NCBI RefSeq assembly: GCF_001425905.1
Contig: NZ_LMDY01000003.1
Coordinates: forward strand, 1-64,000
DNA length: 64,000 nucleotides
Direction: 5' to 3'
DNA from: Methylibium sp. Root1272
GTDB taxonomy: Bacteria; Pseudomonadota; Gammaproteobacteria; Burkholderiales; Burkholderiaceae_C
Both the position numbers and the translations under genes were made by a program. How positions within the stretch are numbered: position 1 is the first letter of the stretch; the number at the start of each line of letters is the position of its first letter. This document shows positions 50,371 to 58,406 of the stretch, piece by piece. The notes beneath the pieces were generated by a model that was not told where the DNA came from, did not search any database, and saw only the letters and a program-made list of their open reading frames with translations.

Positions 50371-50409
50371 ATGGAATTCGGCCTCTCGCACGCTTGCCCG
50401 GAGCGATGA
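50371..50409 (+). other. 12-codon upstream ORF ending in the start of the GDP-mannose dehydratase gene
   Basis: ATG at 50371 opens a 12-residue frame whose TGA at 50407-50409 overlaps the ATG at 50406 (ATGA). GACAAT lies at 50358-50363, 7 bases before this ATG, the same spacing as the leaderless genes. A GGAG ribosome-binding site for the main gene sits inside it. A coupled leader peptide is possible but unproven. Confidence 0.3.
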
Positions 50410-51410
50410 ACATGTCTGATCCCTTGGCGCCACTCGAGACTCCCTCTGCCATCCCCCGCCGGGCCCTGATCTGCGGCATCGGCGGCCAGGATGGGGCCTA
50501 CCTCGCCGCACTGCTTCTCGACAAGGGCTACACGGTCACCGGCACCTCGCGCGACGCCACCGTGATGCAGCGCCGCGGCCTCGCAGCACTCGGCATCGCC
50601 GCGCGCTGCGAGCTCGTGTCGATGGCACCGAGTGACTTCCGAAGCGTCCTGCAGACCATCGTCCGCAGCCGCCCCGACGAGATCTACAACCTGGCCGGAC
50701 AGACCTCGGTCGGCCTGTCCTTCGATCAGCCGGTCGAGACGATCGAGAGCATCGCGATCGGCGTCCTCAATCTGCTCGAAGCGATGCGTTTCAGCGACCA
50801 ACCGGCGCGGCTGTACAACGCTGGTTCCAGTGAGAGCTTCGGCGACACCGGCGGCCAGGCGGCGAACGAGTCCACCCCCTTCCGGCCACGCAGCCCGTAC
50901 GCCGTCGCCAAGGCCTGCGCCCACAATCTGGTGGCCAACTACCGCGAGGCCTACAGGATGCACGCCTGCACCGGCATCCTGTTCAATCACGAGTCGCCGC
51001 TGCGGCCCGAGCGCTTCGTCACCCAGAAGATCGTGCGGTCGGCCTGCCGCATCGCGCGCGGCAGCGACGAGACGCTCACACTGGGAAACCTCGACATCTG
51101 GCGCGACTGGGGCTGGGCGCCGGAGTACGTGGAGGCGATGTGGCGCATGCTGCAACGGCCGCAGGCGGAGGACTTCGTCATCGGGACGGGTCACACCGTA
51201 TCGCTGCAGCACTTCGTCGAGCGCGCCTTCGCGCACTTCGGCCTCGACTGGCAACGGCACGTGAAGCAGGACACCGGTCTACTCCGACCCTCCGACATCC
51301 GCTACGGCGCGGCCGATCCGTCGCATGCCCGCGCGACGCTCGGCTGGCAGCCCCGCCTGTCGGCCGACGACGTCGTCACCGCCATGTGTCAGGCGGCCGA
51401 GGCCGCATGA
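50406..51410 (+). CDS. gmd: GDP-mannose 4,6-dehydratase-like NAD-dependent epimerase/dehydratase
   Basis: From ATG 50406 (ATG 50412 possible) the product has 334 residues. It has the short-chain dehydrogenase NAD motif CGIGGQDGAYLA, the active-site group SSES (141-144) and YxxxK as Tyr165/Lys169 in SPYAVAKACAH, followed by GILFNHESPLRPERFVTQKI, which is highly characteristic of GDP-mannose 4,6-dehydratases. It would form GDP-4-keto-6-deoxymannose, a precursor of fucose, rhamnose or perosamine-type sugars. No reductase, epimerase or aminotransferase for the next step is present here. The next gene overlaps by ATGA. Confidence 0.9.
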   Translation: MNMSDPLAPLETPSAIPRRALICGIGGQDGAYLAALLLDKGYTVTGTSRDATVMQRRGLAALGIAARCELVSMAPSDFRSVLQTIVRSRPDEIYNLAGQTSVGLSFDQPVETIESIAIGVLNLLEAMRFSDQPARLYNAGSSESFGDTGGQAANESTPFRPRSPYAVAKACAHNLVANYREAYRMHACTGILFNHESPLRPERFVTQKIVRSACRIARGSDETLTLGNLDIWRDWGWAPEYVEAMWRMLQRPQAEDFVIGTGHTVSLQHFVERAFAHFGLDWQRHVKQDTGLLRPSDIRYGAADPSHARATLGWQPRLSADDVVTAMCQAAEAA

Positions 51411-52189
51411 GCGAGGCAGCGATCGCCTGCCGCGTGTGCGGAGCGGCGAGCCCTCACGTCTACGGCGGCCGCGTGCTCGGCCATGATGTCGGCTACCACG
51501 ATTGCGGCACCTGCGGCTACTTCCAGACCGAAACGCCGCACTGGCTGGAGCAGGCCTATTCTGCGGCGATCAATGACGTCGACACCGGCATCCTGTGGCG
51601 CAACCAGCGCAATCTGCGGCGCGTGATGATGACGCTCGCGGCGTTCGGGCGGCTGCAGGGCCGCGTGGTCGATCACGCCGGTGGCTACGGCATCCTCGTG
51701 CGCCTGCTGCGAGACGCCGGCGTCGACGCGCGCTGGCAGGACAAGTACTGTGCCAACCTCGTCGCGCGCGGCTTCGAGGCCGACGACGGCCCGTGCGACC
51801 TGCTCACCGCCTTCGAGGTGTTCGAGCACTTCGAGCAACCGCTGGACGAACTGCGCTCGATGCTGACGCGCGCGCCTCTGGTGTTGTTGTCGACCGAACT
51901 GGTGCGGACAGATGCCCCGCCTGCGCCGGACTGGTGGTATCTCGGCGCCACGCACGGTCAGCACATCGGCTTCTTCCGGTCGCGCACGCTGGCCTGGATG
52001 GCCCGGGCGCTCGGCGTCCACCACGCCAGCGACGGGCGGCAGTTGCACTTGTTCTCGCGCACTCCGATCCCGGCGCGCTGGCGGAGGCTGCAGCGCGTGC
52101 ACCGGCTGGCGCCCCTGATCGCGCGCTGGCGTTTGAAGTCGCTGCGCGAGCGCGACCACGATGCGCTCGCGGGAGCCGCGCCGCCATGA
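51407..52189 (+). CDS. Class I SAM methyltransferase with N-terminal zinc-ribbon-like Cys pairs
   Basis: From ATG 51407 the product has 260 residues. It starts with two Cys pairs, CRVC (8-11) and CGTC (33-36), as in zinc-binding N-termini of sugar methyltransferases. A Methyltransf_23-like domain follows with DHAGGYGILVRLLRD (SAM motif I) and FEVFEHFEQPLDELRSML. It could methylate a sugar or end-group of the oligosaccharide. Start and stop both overlap the neighbours by ATGA, so it is coupled in the operon. Substrate unknown. Confidence 0.85.
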   Translation: MSEAAIACRVCGAASPHVYGGRVLGHDVGYHDCGTCGYFQTETPHWLEQAYSAAINDVDTGILWRNQRNLRRVMMTLAAFGRLQGRVVDHAGGYGILVRLLRDAGVDARWQDKYCANLVARGFEADDGPCDLLTAFEVFEHFEQPLDELRSMLTRAPLVLLSTELVRTDAPPAPDWWYLGATHGQHIGFFRSRTLAWMARALGVHHASDGRQLHLFSRTPIPARWRRLQRVHRLAPLIARWRLKSLRERDHDALAGAAPP

Positions 52190-53172
52190 TTGCCGGAACG
52201 ACACCGGCGGCGGCCCACGACATCGTGGTGATCGACCTCGATTTCCACCAGCGCACGTGCAGCACGCATTTCTTCATGGACCTGGTCGCGGGCGAAGGCA
52301 CGCGGGTGCTGTATTGCGACCCGTCCAAGGACGACGTGCTGTCACTGCTGCGTGCGCACACGTGCCGGTCGCTCGTCTTCATGCAGATCCAGCCGAAGCC
52401 CCGGCTGCTGCGCGCCCTGCGCCATCCGAACGTCACCTGGGTGCCGATGCGCGACGACCTGCGCCATGACGCCAGCCGGGTGCGTCAGTTGCAAGGCAGC
52501 GGCCTCAAGTTCATCAACTTCTGCCGAGAATCGCACGCAGTCTTCAGCGCGCGCGGCCACCCCTCGCTGTCCTTGAGCTACTGGACGGCGCCGCAGTTGG
52601 CACCCCGCCGCAGCGAGCGTGTGCACCCGCGGCTCTTTCTGTGGGACCGCGGCCAGGTGCAGTGGCCCGACCTCAAGCGCCTGATCGGCGATCAGCCGGT
52701 CGACAGTGTCGTGCTCCGGCTCGCGCCGGACCCTGGCCTTGCCTGCGTGCGGCCCGATGCGCAAGACATCCAGCGTTACCGCATCGAGTTGATCGAGGGC
52801 TGGCTCGATCACGCCGACTACCTCGCGCTGCTGCGGGACTGTGACGTGTTCGTCGCACCCCGCCGACTCGAGGGCATCGGCATGGCGACGCTCGAAGCCA
52901 TGGGCTCGGGGCAACCCGTTCTGGCGCCCGACCGCGCGACGATGAACGAGTACGTGGTGCATGGCCGCAACGGCTGGCTCTACGACCCCGACCGCCCCGC
53001 GCCGGTGGACCTGTCTGACTGGCGCCTGCGCGGACAGGCTGCCTGGGAGGACAGCGTCGCGGGCGCCGCCGCCTGGAACCGGCAGCAGGCCGAGGTGCGC
53101 CCGTTCGTGCTGGCGCCGTCGCCGCGCCGAGAGCGGCTGTGGTGGCGACTCGCCACGGGGTTGGGGCTGTGA
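52186..53172 (+). CDS. Glycosyltransferase (GT4-like C-terminal half)
   Basis: From ATG 52186 the product has 328 residues. The C-terminal half has DVFVAPRRLEGIGMATLEAMGSGQPVLAPD, an E-x7-E type donor-binding region of GT-B glycosyltransferases. The N-terminal half (VVIDLDFHQRTCSTHFFMDL) has no recognised motif. The protein is shorter than classical GT4 enzymes. It is likely involved in the same oligosaccharide as its neighbours; family membership is inferred mainly from the C-terminus. Confidence 0.75.
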   Translation: MIAGTTPAAAHDIVVIDLDFHQRTCSTHFFMDLVAGEGTRVLYCDPSKDDVLSLLRAHTCRSLVFMQIQPKPRLLRALRHPNVTWVPMRDDLRHDASRVRQLQGSGLKFINFCRESHAVFSARGHPSLSLSYWTAPQLAPRRSERVHPRLFLWDRGQVQWPDLKRLIGDQPVDSVVLRLAPDPGLACVRPDAQDIQRYRIELIEGWLDHADYLALLRDCDVFVAPRRLEGIGMATLEAMGSGQPVLAPDRATMNEYVVHGRNGWLYDPDRPAPVDLSDWRLRGQAAWEDSVAGAAAWNRQQAEVRPFVLAPSPRRERLWWRLATGLGL

Positions 53173-54164
53173 GCAGGGCGCGCATCCCTCTGCCTGAACG
53201 CCTGACGCCGGCGCGTCTACCTCCGCAGTGGCCGACCGCGAGCGTCCGGCCGACCTCCGCCGCAGCATCGGCCGATCTGCCACGCATCACCATCGTCACG
53301 CCGTCCTACAACCAGGCCGCCTTTCTCGAATCGACGATTCGCTCGGTACTGGAACAGGGCTACCCGGCGCTCGACTACCACGTGATCGACGGTGGCAGCA
53401 ACGACGGCTCGGTCGAGATCCTGCGGCACTACGCACCGTGGCTGACCAGTTGGGTGTCGGAGCGCGACGGTGGCCAGGTCGATGCCCTCCTCAAGGGCCT
53501 GGCACGCGCCGGCGGCGAATGGTTCAACTGGATCAATTCCGATGACCTGCTGGCCCCCGGCGCACTGTGGGAGGTGGCTCGCGTGCGCGAGGCCGACCTG
53601 TTCGGCGGCTGCACGCAGAACTTCAGCGAGCACCGGCTCGACCGCCTGCGCACCAGCCGCGCGTTGACAGCGCGCGACCTGGTGCGCCTGCCGATCGAGT
53701 CGCGCACGCGCTGGCACCAACCGGGCATCTGGTACCGCACCGCAGCGCTGCGCGAGACCGGCATCGACGCGACGCTGCACTACCGCTTCGACCTCGACCT
53801 GCTGATCCGCTACACGCAGCGTTTCCCGCGCGTGCAGTACAGCGATCGCACGCTGGCGTGGTTCCGGCTGCACGGCGCCTCCAAGTCGCTCGCCGACGCC
53901 GAACGCTTCAGTGCCGAGCACCAGACGCTGCTGATGCGTCTGCTCGACGACCCCGACCTGCAGGCCCTGCATGCGGATGCTCGCGCCGCACTGGCGGCGC
54001 TGCAGTGGCGGCAGACCCTGCGGGCGCTGCAGGACGACCACTCGCGCCCTCGGCCGGCCCGCCTGTTGGCGCTGTGGCGGGCCGCGCAGCAGGTGCCCGG
54101 AGCCTGGCGCATCAACGCGACCTACGACACACTGGGCCGCCTGCTGCGGCCACGCCGCCGCTAG
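53169..54164 (+). CDS. Glycosyltransferase family 2
   Basis: From GTG 53169, overlapping the previous TGA, the product has 331 residues. A GT-A domain has ITIVTPSYNQAAFLESTIRSVLEQGY, the DGGSNDGS motif, WVSERDGGQVDALLKGL and FNWINSDDLL with the DxD-like Asp pair. It is a cytoplasmic inverting-type transferase for the same locus. Its stop TAG shares the palindrome CTAG (54161-54164) with the stop of the convergent DUF6492 gene. Confidence 0.9.
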   Translation: MSRARIPLPERLTPARLPPQWPTASVRPTSAAASADLPRITIVTPSYNQAAFLESTIRSVLEQGYPALDYHVIDGGSNDGSVEILRHYAPWLTSWVSERDGGQVDALLKGLARAGGEWFNWINSDDLLAPGALWEVARVREADLFGGCTQNFSEHRLDRLRTSRALTARDLVRLPIESRTRWHQPGIWYRTAALRETGIDATLHYRFDLDLLIRYTQRFPRVQYSDRTLAWFRLHGASKSLADAERFSAEHQTLLMRLLDDPDLQALHADARAALAALQWRQTLRALQDDHSRPRPARLLALWRAAQQVPGAWRINATYDTLGRLLRPRRR

Positions 54165-55093
54165 CGCGGCGCCCGGGCCGCGGCCTGCTGCAGCCGTCGC
54201 CGGATCAGCGGCACCAGCGGTTCGACCGGCCAGCGTCGGCTGGCCTGCAGCAGCACGAAGCGCGCGGCCGGATCGTCGAACGCCGCCTCGACCAGCGCGG
54301 CCGCCTGGTCACGTTGTTGCTGCGTGATGACGAAGCGCGTCGCGGTGTTCGCCGGGCTCTCGAAGTGGTGGCGGCCTCGCTCGATGAACTGCGCATAGGC
54401 GCCGTAGAGCGTGAACTCCGACAGTTCGCCCGGTCGCTGACCCAACAGGCTGCGCCACCATGGGCGCCCACCATGCACCTGTGCCAGGTGAGCGTGCAGG
54501 CCGCGCGCGGTGTCGCGATGGAACACGAACGGCCAGGCGACGAAGTTCACCGGGCGCACCGTCTCGGACGCCAGCGCCAGCATGCGCGCGGCGGCATCGG
54601 CCCAATGCGCGAAGGTGGGCCGGTGCTCGATCATCAAGGCCGCCCGGCCGTCGTGCAGGTAGTGCTCGGCGCGCAGCGGCATGGTGGGCAGCACGTCGGA
54701 GTCGAGCGCCACGCAGGCCTCGTGCGGCCCGATCGCGGGCACCGCGAGCTTGACGATCTGCTGCACGTGCCAGCCGTCGCTGGCCGCGTCCGGAAACCAG
54801 CCGAAGCGCTTGGCCAGGCTGCGGCGCAACTTGCGGTAGCCGTCCGGCCAGCCCGACAGGCGCCGCCGCGTGGCCTCGACCTCGGCGGGAAGCACCTCGG
54901 CCGAGGCGATCCACTCGACCCGGGTCGTGCCCAACGCGTTGCGGAACAGCGGCAGGTCCTCGGTCTGCACCACCGCGAGGTGCGGCCAGTCGCAGCCGAA
55001 GGCGTCGAGCGCCTCGCGCAGCAGGCCGAAGCGCTGCAGGTCGGCGCGGTAGGTCGGCGTCAGCAGCGCGACGCGCGGCGGCGCCTCCGTCAT
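54161..55093 (-). CDS. DUF6492-like protein, probable glycan-modifying
   Basis: From ATG 55093 the product has 310 residues. It begins RVALLTPTYRADLQRFGLLREALD and contains GYRKLRRSLAKRF, HVQQIVKLAVPAIGPHEACVALDSDVLP with a DSD (DxD-like) acidic motif, and FVAWPFVFHRDTARG. The pattern matches the DUF6492 family found in polysaccharide loci, related to nucleotide-diphospho-sugar transferases. Catalysis is unproven. Overlaps the WaaE-like stop as ATGA (55090-55093). Confidence 0.78.
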   Translation of the reverse strand: MTEAPPRVALLTPTYRADLQRFGLLREALDAFGCDWPHLAVVQTEDLPLFRNALGTTRVEWIASAEVLPAEVEATRRRLSGWPDGYRKLRRSLAKRFGWFPDAASDGWHVQQIVKLAVPAIGPHEACVALDSDVLPTMPLRAEHYLHDGRAALMIEHRPTFAHWADAAARMLALASETVRPVNFVAWPFVFHRDTARGLHAHLAQVHGGRPWWRSLLGQRPGELSEFTLYGAYAQFIERGRHHFESPANTATRFVITQQQRDQAAALVEAAFDDPAARFVLLQASRRWPVEPLVPLIRRRLQQAAARAPR

Positions 55094-55899
55094 GGCACCG
55101 ACGACGGCCTGCGTGGCGACGTCGCGGCATCCGCCTCCAGCGCCCACAGCGCCGCGTACTTGTGGAACGCGTACTGCCCCAGGATCACGGCCATCAGGAA
55201 GCCGCGGCTGCCGTCGAGGAAGCCGCCGCGCAGCAGGTACTGCTGGAGAAAGTCGGTCACGAAGCGCAGCGCCGCATACGCGAGGTTGCCGCGGTGGCCC
55301 TTGGCGAACTTCTGCTCTGCCAGCAGGCAGCCGTACTTCAGGTGCTTCTCCTGCACATGCTGGTAGCTGCGCCACGAGTAGTGCTCGAGCGGCGCCTTCA
55401 GCACGCGGTCCTTCCGGCGCGGCATCAGCAGCGACTCGTGCACCTGGTGTTCGCGGTAGCGCACCCCCTCGCGCAGGAACAGCTTGGCCTGCGGCGAGGT
55501 GTAGCGGCCGTACTTCAACGGGCGGCCGAAGAAATAGGTCTTCCACGGCATCTTGAGCACGGTGAAGTCGCGCCCCGGTTCGTCGAGCACGCGGTCGATC
55601 TCGTCGCGCAGTTCGGGCGTCACCACCTCGTCGGCATCGATCGACAGCACCCACTCGCCGCTGCAGTGGTCGAGCGCACGGTTGCGCTGCGGGCCGTATC
55701 CCGGCCAATCGGTGACCCAGAGCTTGTCGGTGTAGCGGCGCACGATGTCGGTCGTGCCGTCGGTGCTGCCGCTGTCGAGCACGACGATCTCGCTCGCCCA
55801 GCCGGCCACCGACTGCAGGCAGGCCTCGATCCGGTCGGCCTCGTCGCGGACGATCATCATGACCGAGACGGTCGTGCGGCGGCTGGAACGGGGCAGCAT
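55090..55899 (-). CDS. Glycosyltransferase family 2 (WaaE/LgtF-like)
   Basis: From ATG 55899 the product has 269 residues. SVMMIVRDEADRIEACLQS, EIVVLDSGSTDGT, GPQRNRALDHCSGEWVLSID and ADEVVTP form the GT2 core of WaaE/LgtF-type glucosyltransferases of the LPS inner core. FLQQYLLRGGFLDGSRGF near the end is a hydrophobic, membrane-associating segment. Divergent from the alpha/beta-hydrolase gene. A -10-like TATCAT lies at 55926-55931 on the minus strand. Confidence 0.9.
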   Translation of the reverse strand: MLPRSSRRTTVSVMMIVRDEADRIEACLQSVAGWASEIVVLDSGSTDGTTDIVRRYTDKLWVTDWPGYGPQRNRALDHCSGEWVLSIDADEVVTPELRDEIDRVLDEPGRDFTVLKMPWKTYFFGRPLKYGRYTSPQAKLFLREGVRYREHQVHESLLMPRRKDRVLKAPLEHYSWRSYQHVQEKHLKYGCLLAEQKFAKGHRGNLAYAALRFVTDFLQQYLLRGGFLDGSRGFLMAVILGQYAFHKYAALWALEADAATSPRRPSSVP

Positions 55900-55998
55900 G
55901 GCAGGGGCGGAGTCGCGTCGGCCCGGATGATAGGCGCTCGTGCCGCCGCCGCCGGCCGGATGCAGCGGCCCCGCACGACACGCGCTACCCTCCGCGCC

Positions 55999-56934
55999 AT
56001 GACATTGCCCTCCTCCCTCGCTCCCGGCCTGCGCCCGTCCCGCGTCCTGCAATTGCCGGTGCGCGGCCTGCACTACCAGGTGCATGCCTGGGGCGATGCT
56101 TCGCTTGTCGCCCCCGACCGACCACCGCTGATGCTGCTGCACGGCTGGATGGACGTGGGTGCGTCCTTCCAGTTCCTGGTCGACGCGCTCGCCACGCCGC
56201 GCTTCGTGCTGGCGCCCGACTGGCGCGGCTTCGGCGGCAGCCTGGTGCCGCCTGCCACCGACAGCTACTGGTTCGCCGACTACCTGGCCGACCTGGACGC
56301 GCTGCTGGACCACTTCGCGCCCGACCAACCGGTCGACCTGCTGGGCCACAGCATGGGCGGCAACGTCGTGATGCTGTACGCCGGCGTGCGGCCGGCGCGC
56401 ATCCGCCGCCTGATCAACCTCGAGGGCTTCGGCATGCCGCGCTGCGCGCCGGCCCAGGCGCCCAGCCGCTACGCAAAATGGCTCGATGAACTGAAGGCGC
56501 CGCAGCGCCTGCGCGACTACGCCAGCCTCGACGAGGTCGCACACCGACTGCGCCAGAACAACCCGCGGCTCACCTTGGAACGCGCCGCGTGGCTGGCGCC
56601 GCACTGGGCGCGCCAAACGGCAATGGGGCGCTGGGAGATCCAGGGCGACCCGGCGCACAAGCGCAGCAACCCGCTGCTCTACCGCGTCGACGAGGTGCTG
56701 GCCTGCTGGGGGCGCATCACGGCGCCGCTGCTGTGGGTGGAGGGGCGGCAGACCGACGTATCCAAGTGGTGGGGCAACAGCTACCCGCGCAGCGATTTCG
56801 AGGAGCGCCTGGCCTCGATCGCCTCCACCGTGTCGATCGAACGGGTGATGCTGGAAGACGCCGGACACATGCTGCACCACGATCAGCCGGAGCAGTTGTC
56901 GGCGCACATCGAGCGTTTCCTGTCGGGGCCGTGA
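55999..56934 (+). CDS. Alpha/beta hydrolase
   Basis: From ATG 55999 the product has 311 residues. The hydrolase fold has LMLLHGWMDVGASF (oxyanion-hole HGW), nucleophile Ser in GHSMGGNVVMLY, and C-terminal His in DAGHMLHHDQP, so the triad is complete. A TACCCT -10-like element ends 7 bases before the ATG. No lid motif or substrate clue is recognised; annotations in relatives range from esterase to epoxide hydrolase. Divergent from the WaaE-like gene. Confidence 0.9.
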   Translation: MTLPSSLAPGLRPSRVLQLPVRGLHYQVHAWGDASLVAPDRPPLMLLHGWMDVGASFQFLVDALATPRFVLAPDWRGFGGSLVPPATDSYWFADYLADLDALLDHFAPDQPVDLLGHSMGGNVVMLYAGVRPARIRRLINLEGFGMPRCAPAQAPSRYAKWLDELKAPQRLRDYASLDEVAHRLRQNNPRLTLERAAWLAPHWARQTAMGRWEIQGDPAHKRSNPLLYRVDEVLACWGRITAPLLWVEGRQTDVSKWWGNSYPRSDFEERLASIASTVSIERVMLEDAGHMLHHDQPEQLSAHIERFLSGP

Positions 56935-56967
56935 CCTGCAATGCGGGGTGGCGGGGTGTTGGAGCGA

Positions 56968-57047
56968 GCATGGCGGGGTGCGAGTGGGCGCCATCGCTTA
57001 GCGGGGGTACCCGATGCGCGCTGTCGCCCACTCGCACCCCGCCATGC
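56968..57047. repeat. Hairpin element 1: 23-bp perfect inverted repeat with 34-base spacer
   Basis: Bases 56968-56990 are the exact reverse complement of 57025-57047. The spacer carries the 25-base core at 56995-57019, which includes the palindrome GGGTACCC. The same core occurs in opposite orientation in element 2. Arms differ from those of element 2. Confidence 0.9.
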
Positions 57048-57093
57048 AAGCACCGACTGTGCTTCGGGACCTGGCCGTGCGGCGATGGTGGAA

Positions 57094-57169
57094 GCGAGGA
57101 TGAGGGCGGGCCCGGCGAAGCGCATCGGGTACCCCCGCTAAGCGCAGCCGGGCCCGCCCTCATCCTCGC
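57094..57169. repeat. Hairpin element 2: 23-bp perfect inverted repeat with 30-base spacer
   Basis: Bases 57094-57116 are the exact reverse complement of 57147-57169. The spacer holds the 25-base core at 57120-57144, the exact reverse complement of the core at 56995-57019. The two elements are 46 bases apart. The arrangement resembles a REP/BIME-type pair, but I cannot confirm membership of a known family. Confidence 0.9.
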
Positions 57170-57252
57170 CCGCTCCGAGCTCAAGAGGCAGCATGAGAAA
57201 ATCCATCGATCAGCGGCCCTCAGCCGCCGCTCCCGAACACGAAGGAACCCCC

Positions 57253-58357
57253 ATGGACATCGAACACATCAACGCCCTCGGCAACCAACTTGCTGACCTG
57301 CGCGAGCGCACGGCCCAGCTCCGGGGGTATCTTTGACTACGATGAAAAGTCACGCCGCCTGAGCGAGGTCAACGCCGCGCTCGAGGATCCGACGGTCTGG
57401 AACGACCCGAAGAACGCCCAGGCCCTGGGCCGGGAGAAGAAGTCGCTCGAGACGGTGGTCGACACCATCGCGTCGCTGGAGCGCGACCTCGTCGACAACG
57501 CCGAGCTCTACGAGATGAGCAAGGAAGAAGGCGACGAGGACGGCCTGCGTGCCATCGAGGCCGAGACGCTGGGTCTGGCCGCGCAGGTGGAGCAGCTCGA
57601 GTTCCGCCGCATGTTCAGCAACCCCGCCGACCCGAGCAACTGCTTCATCGACATCCAGGCCGGCGCCGGTGGCACCGAGGCCTGCGACTGGGCCAGCATG
57701 CTGCTGCGCCAGTACCTCAAGTACTGCGAACGCAAGGGCTTCAAGGCCACCATCGAGGACGAGACCGAGGGCGACACCGCCGGCATCAAGAACGCAACGA
57801 TCAAGGTCGAGGGCGACTACGCCTTCGGCCACCTGCGCACCGAGACCGGCGTGCACCGCCTGGTGCGCAAGAGCCCGTTCGATTCCTCGGGCGGACGCCA
57901 CACCAGCTTCGCGTCGCTGTTCGTCTACCCCGAGGTCGACGACTCGATCGAGATCGAGATCAACCCGGCCGACGTGCGCACCGACACCTTCCGCGCCAGC
58001 GGAGCGGGCGGCCAGCACATCAACAAGACCGACTCGGCGGTGCGGCTGACGCACATCCCGACCGGCATCGTCGTGCAGTGCCAGGACGGCCGCAGCCAGC
58101 ACAGCAACCGCGACGTGGCGTGGAAGCGGCTGCGCTCGCGCCTGTACGACCATGAGATGCGCAAGCGCCAGGAAGAGCAGCAGAAGCTGGAAGACACCAA
58201 GACCGACGTCGGCTGGGGCCACCAGATCCGCTCCTACGTGCTGGACAACAGCCGCATCAAGGACCTGCGCACCAATGTCGAGATCTCCAACACGCAGAAG
58301 GTGCTCGACGGCGACCTGGACGCCTTCATCGAGGCCAGCCTGAAGCAGGGCGTCTGA
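57253..58357 (+). CDS. prfB: Peptide chain release factor 2 (programmed +1 frameshift)
   Basis: ATG 57253, preceded by GAAGGAA, opens a 27-codon frame ending in the in-frame TGA at 57334-57336. Reading continues in +1 from 57335 to 58357, giving 367 residues, the normal RF2 length. The release-factor motifs are SPFDSSGGR (stop-codon recognition SPF) and [11 protein letters not shown] (GGQ catalytic loop). RF2 releases peptides at UGA and UAA, so the in-frame TGA makes synthesis self-regulated: low RF2 favours frameshifting. Expressed as join(57253..57333,57335..58357). Confidence 0.97.
57323..57337 (+). promoter_or_regulatory. prfB programmed frameshift site
   Basis: An internal Shine-Dalgarno-like GGGGG (57323-57327) followed by TAT CTT TGA C (57328-57337) gives the classical RF2 signal. 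The slippery CTT at 57331-57333 shifts +1 over the T of TGA at 57334. Confidence 0.96.
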
Positions 58358-58406
58358 GGCCCCCATTCCGCTCGACCCCCACGAAGTTCCCCTGGAGACA
58401 CCGCAC

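Larger units (their letters stand above)
56935..57252. other. Intergenic region upstream of prfB (318 bp) occupied by repeat structures
   Basis: Between the hydrolase stop and prfB, most of the sequence (56968-57169) is taken up by two long perfect hairpins described separately. The first 33 bases contain another GGCGGGGTG-type copy resembling part of an arm. The last 83 bases before the prfB ATG presumably hold its promoter; an AAGGAA ribosome-binding site is at 57242-57247. No gene is called; the short open frames here are by-products of the repeats. Confidence 0.7.

Noticed and set aside
57290..58357. prfB starting at TTG 57290 with no frameshift
   Set aside because: It lacks the conserved N-terminus and ignores the ribosome-binding site and ATG at 57253 and the standard slip site.
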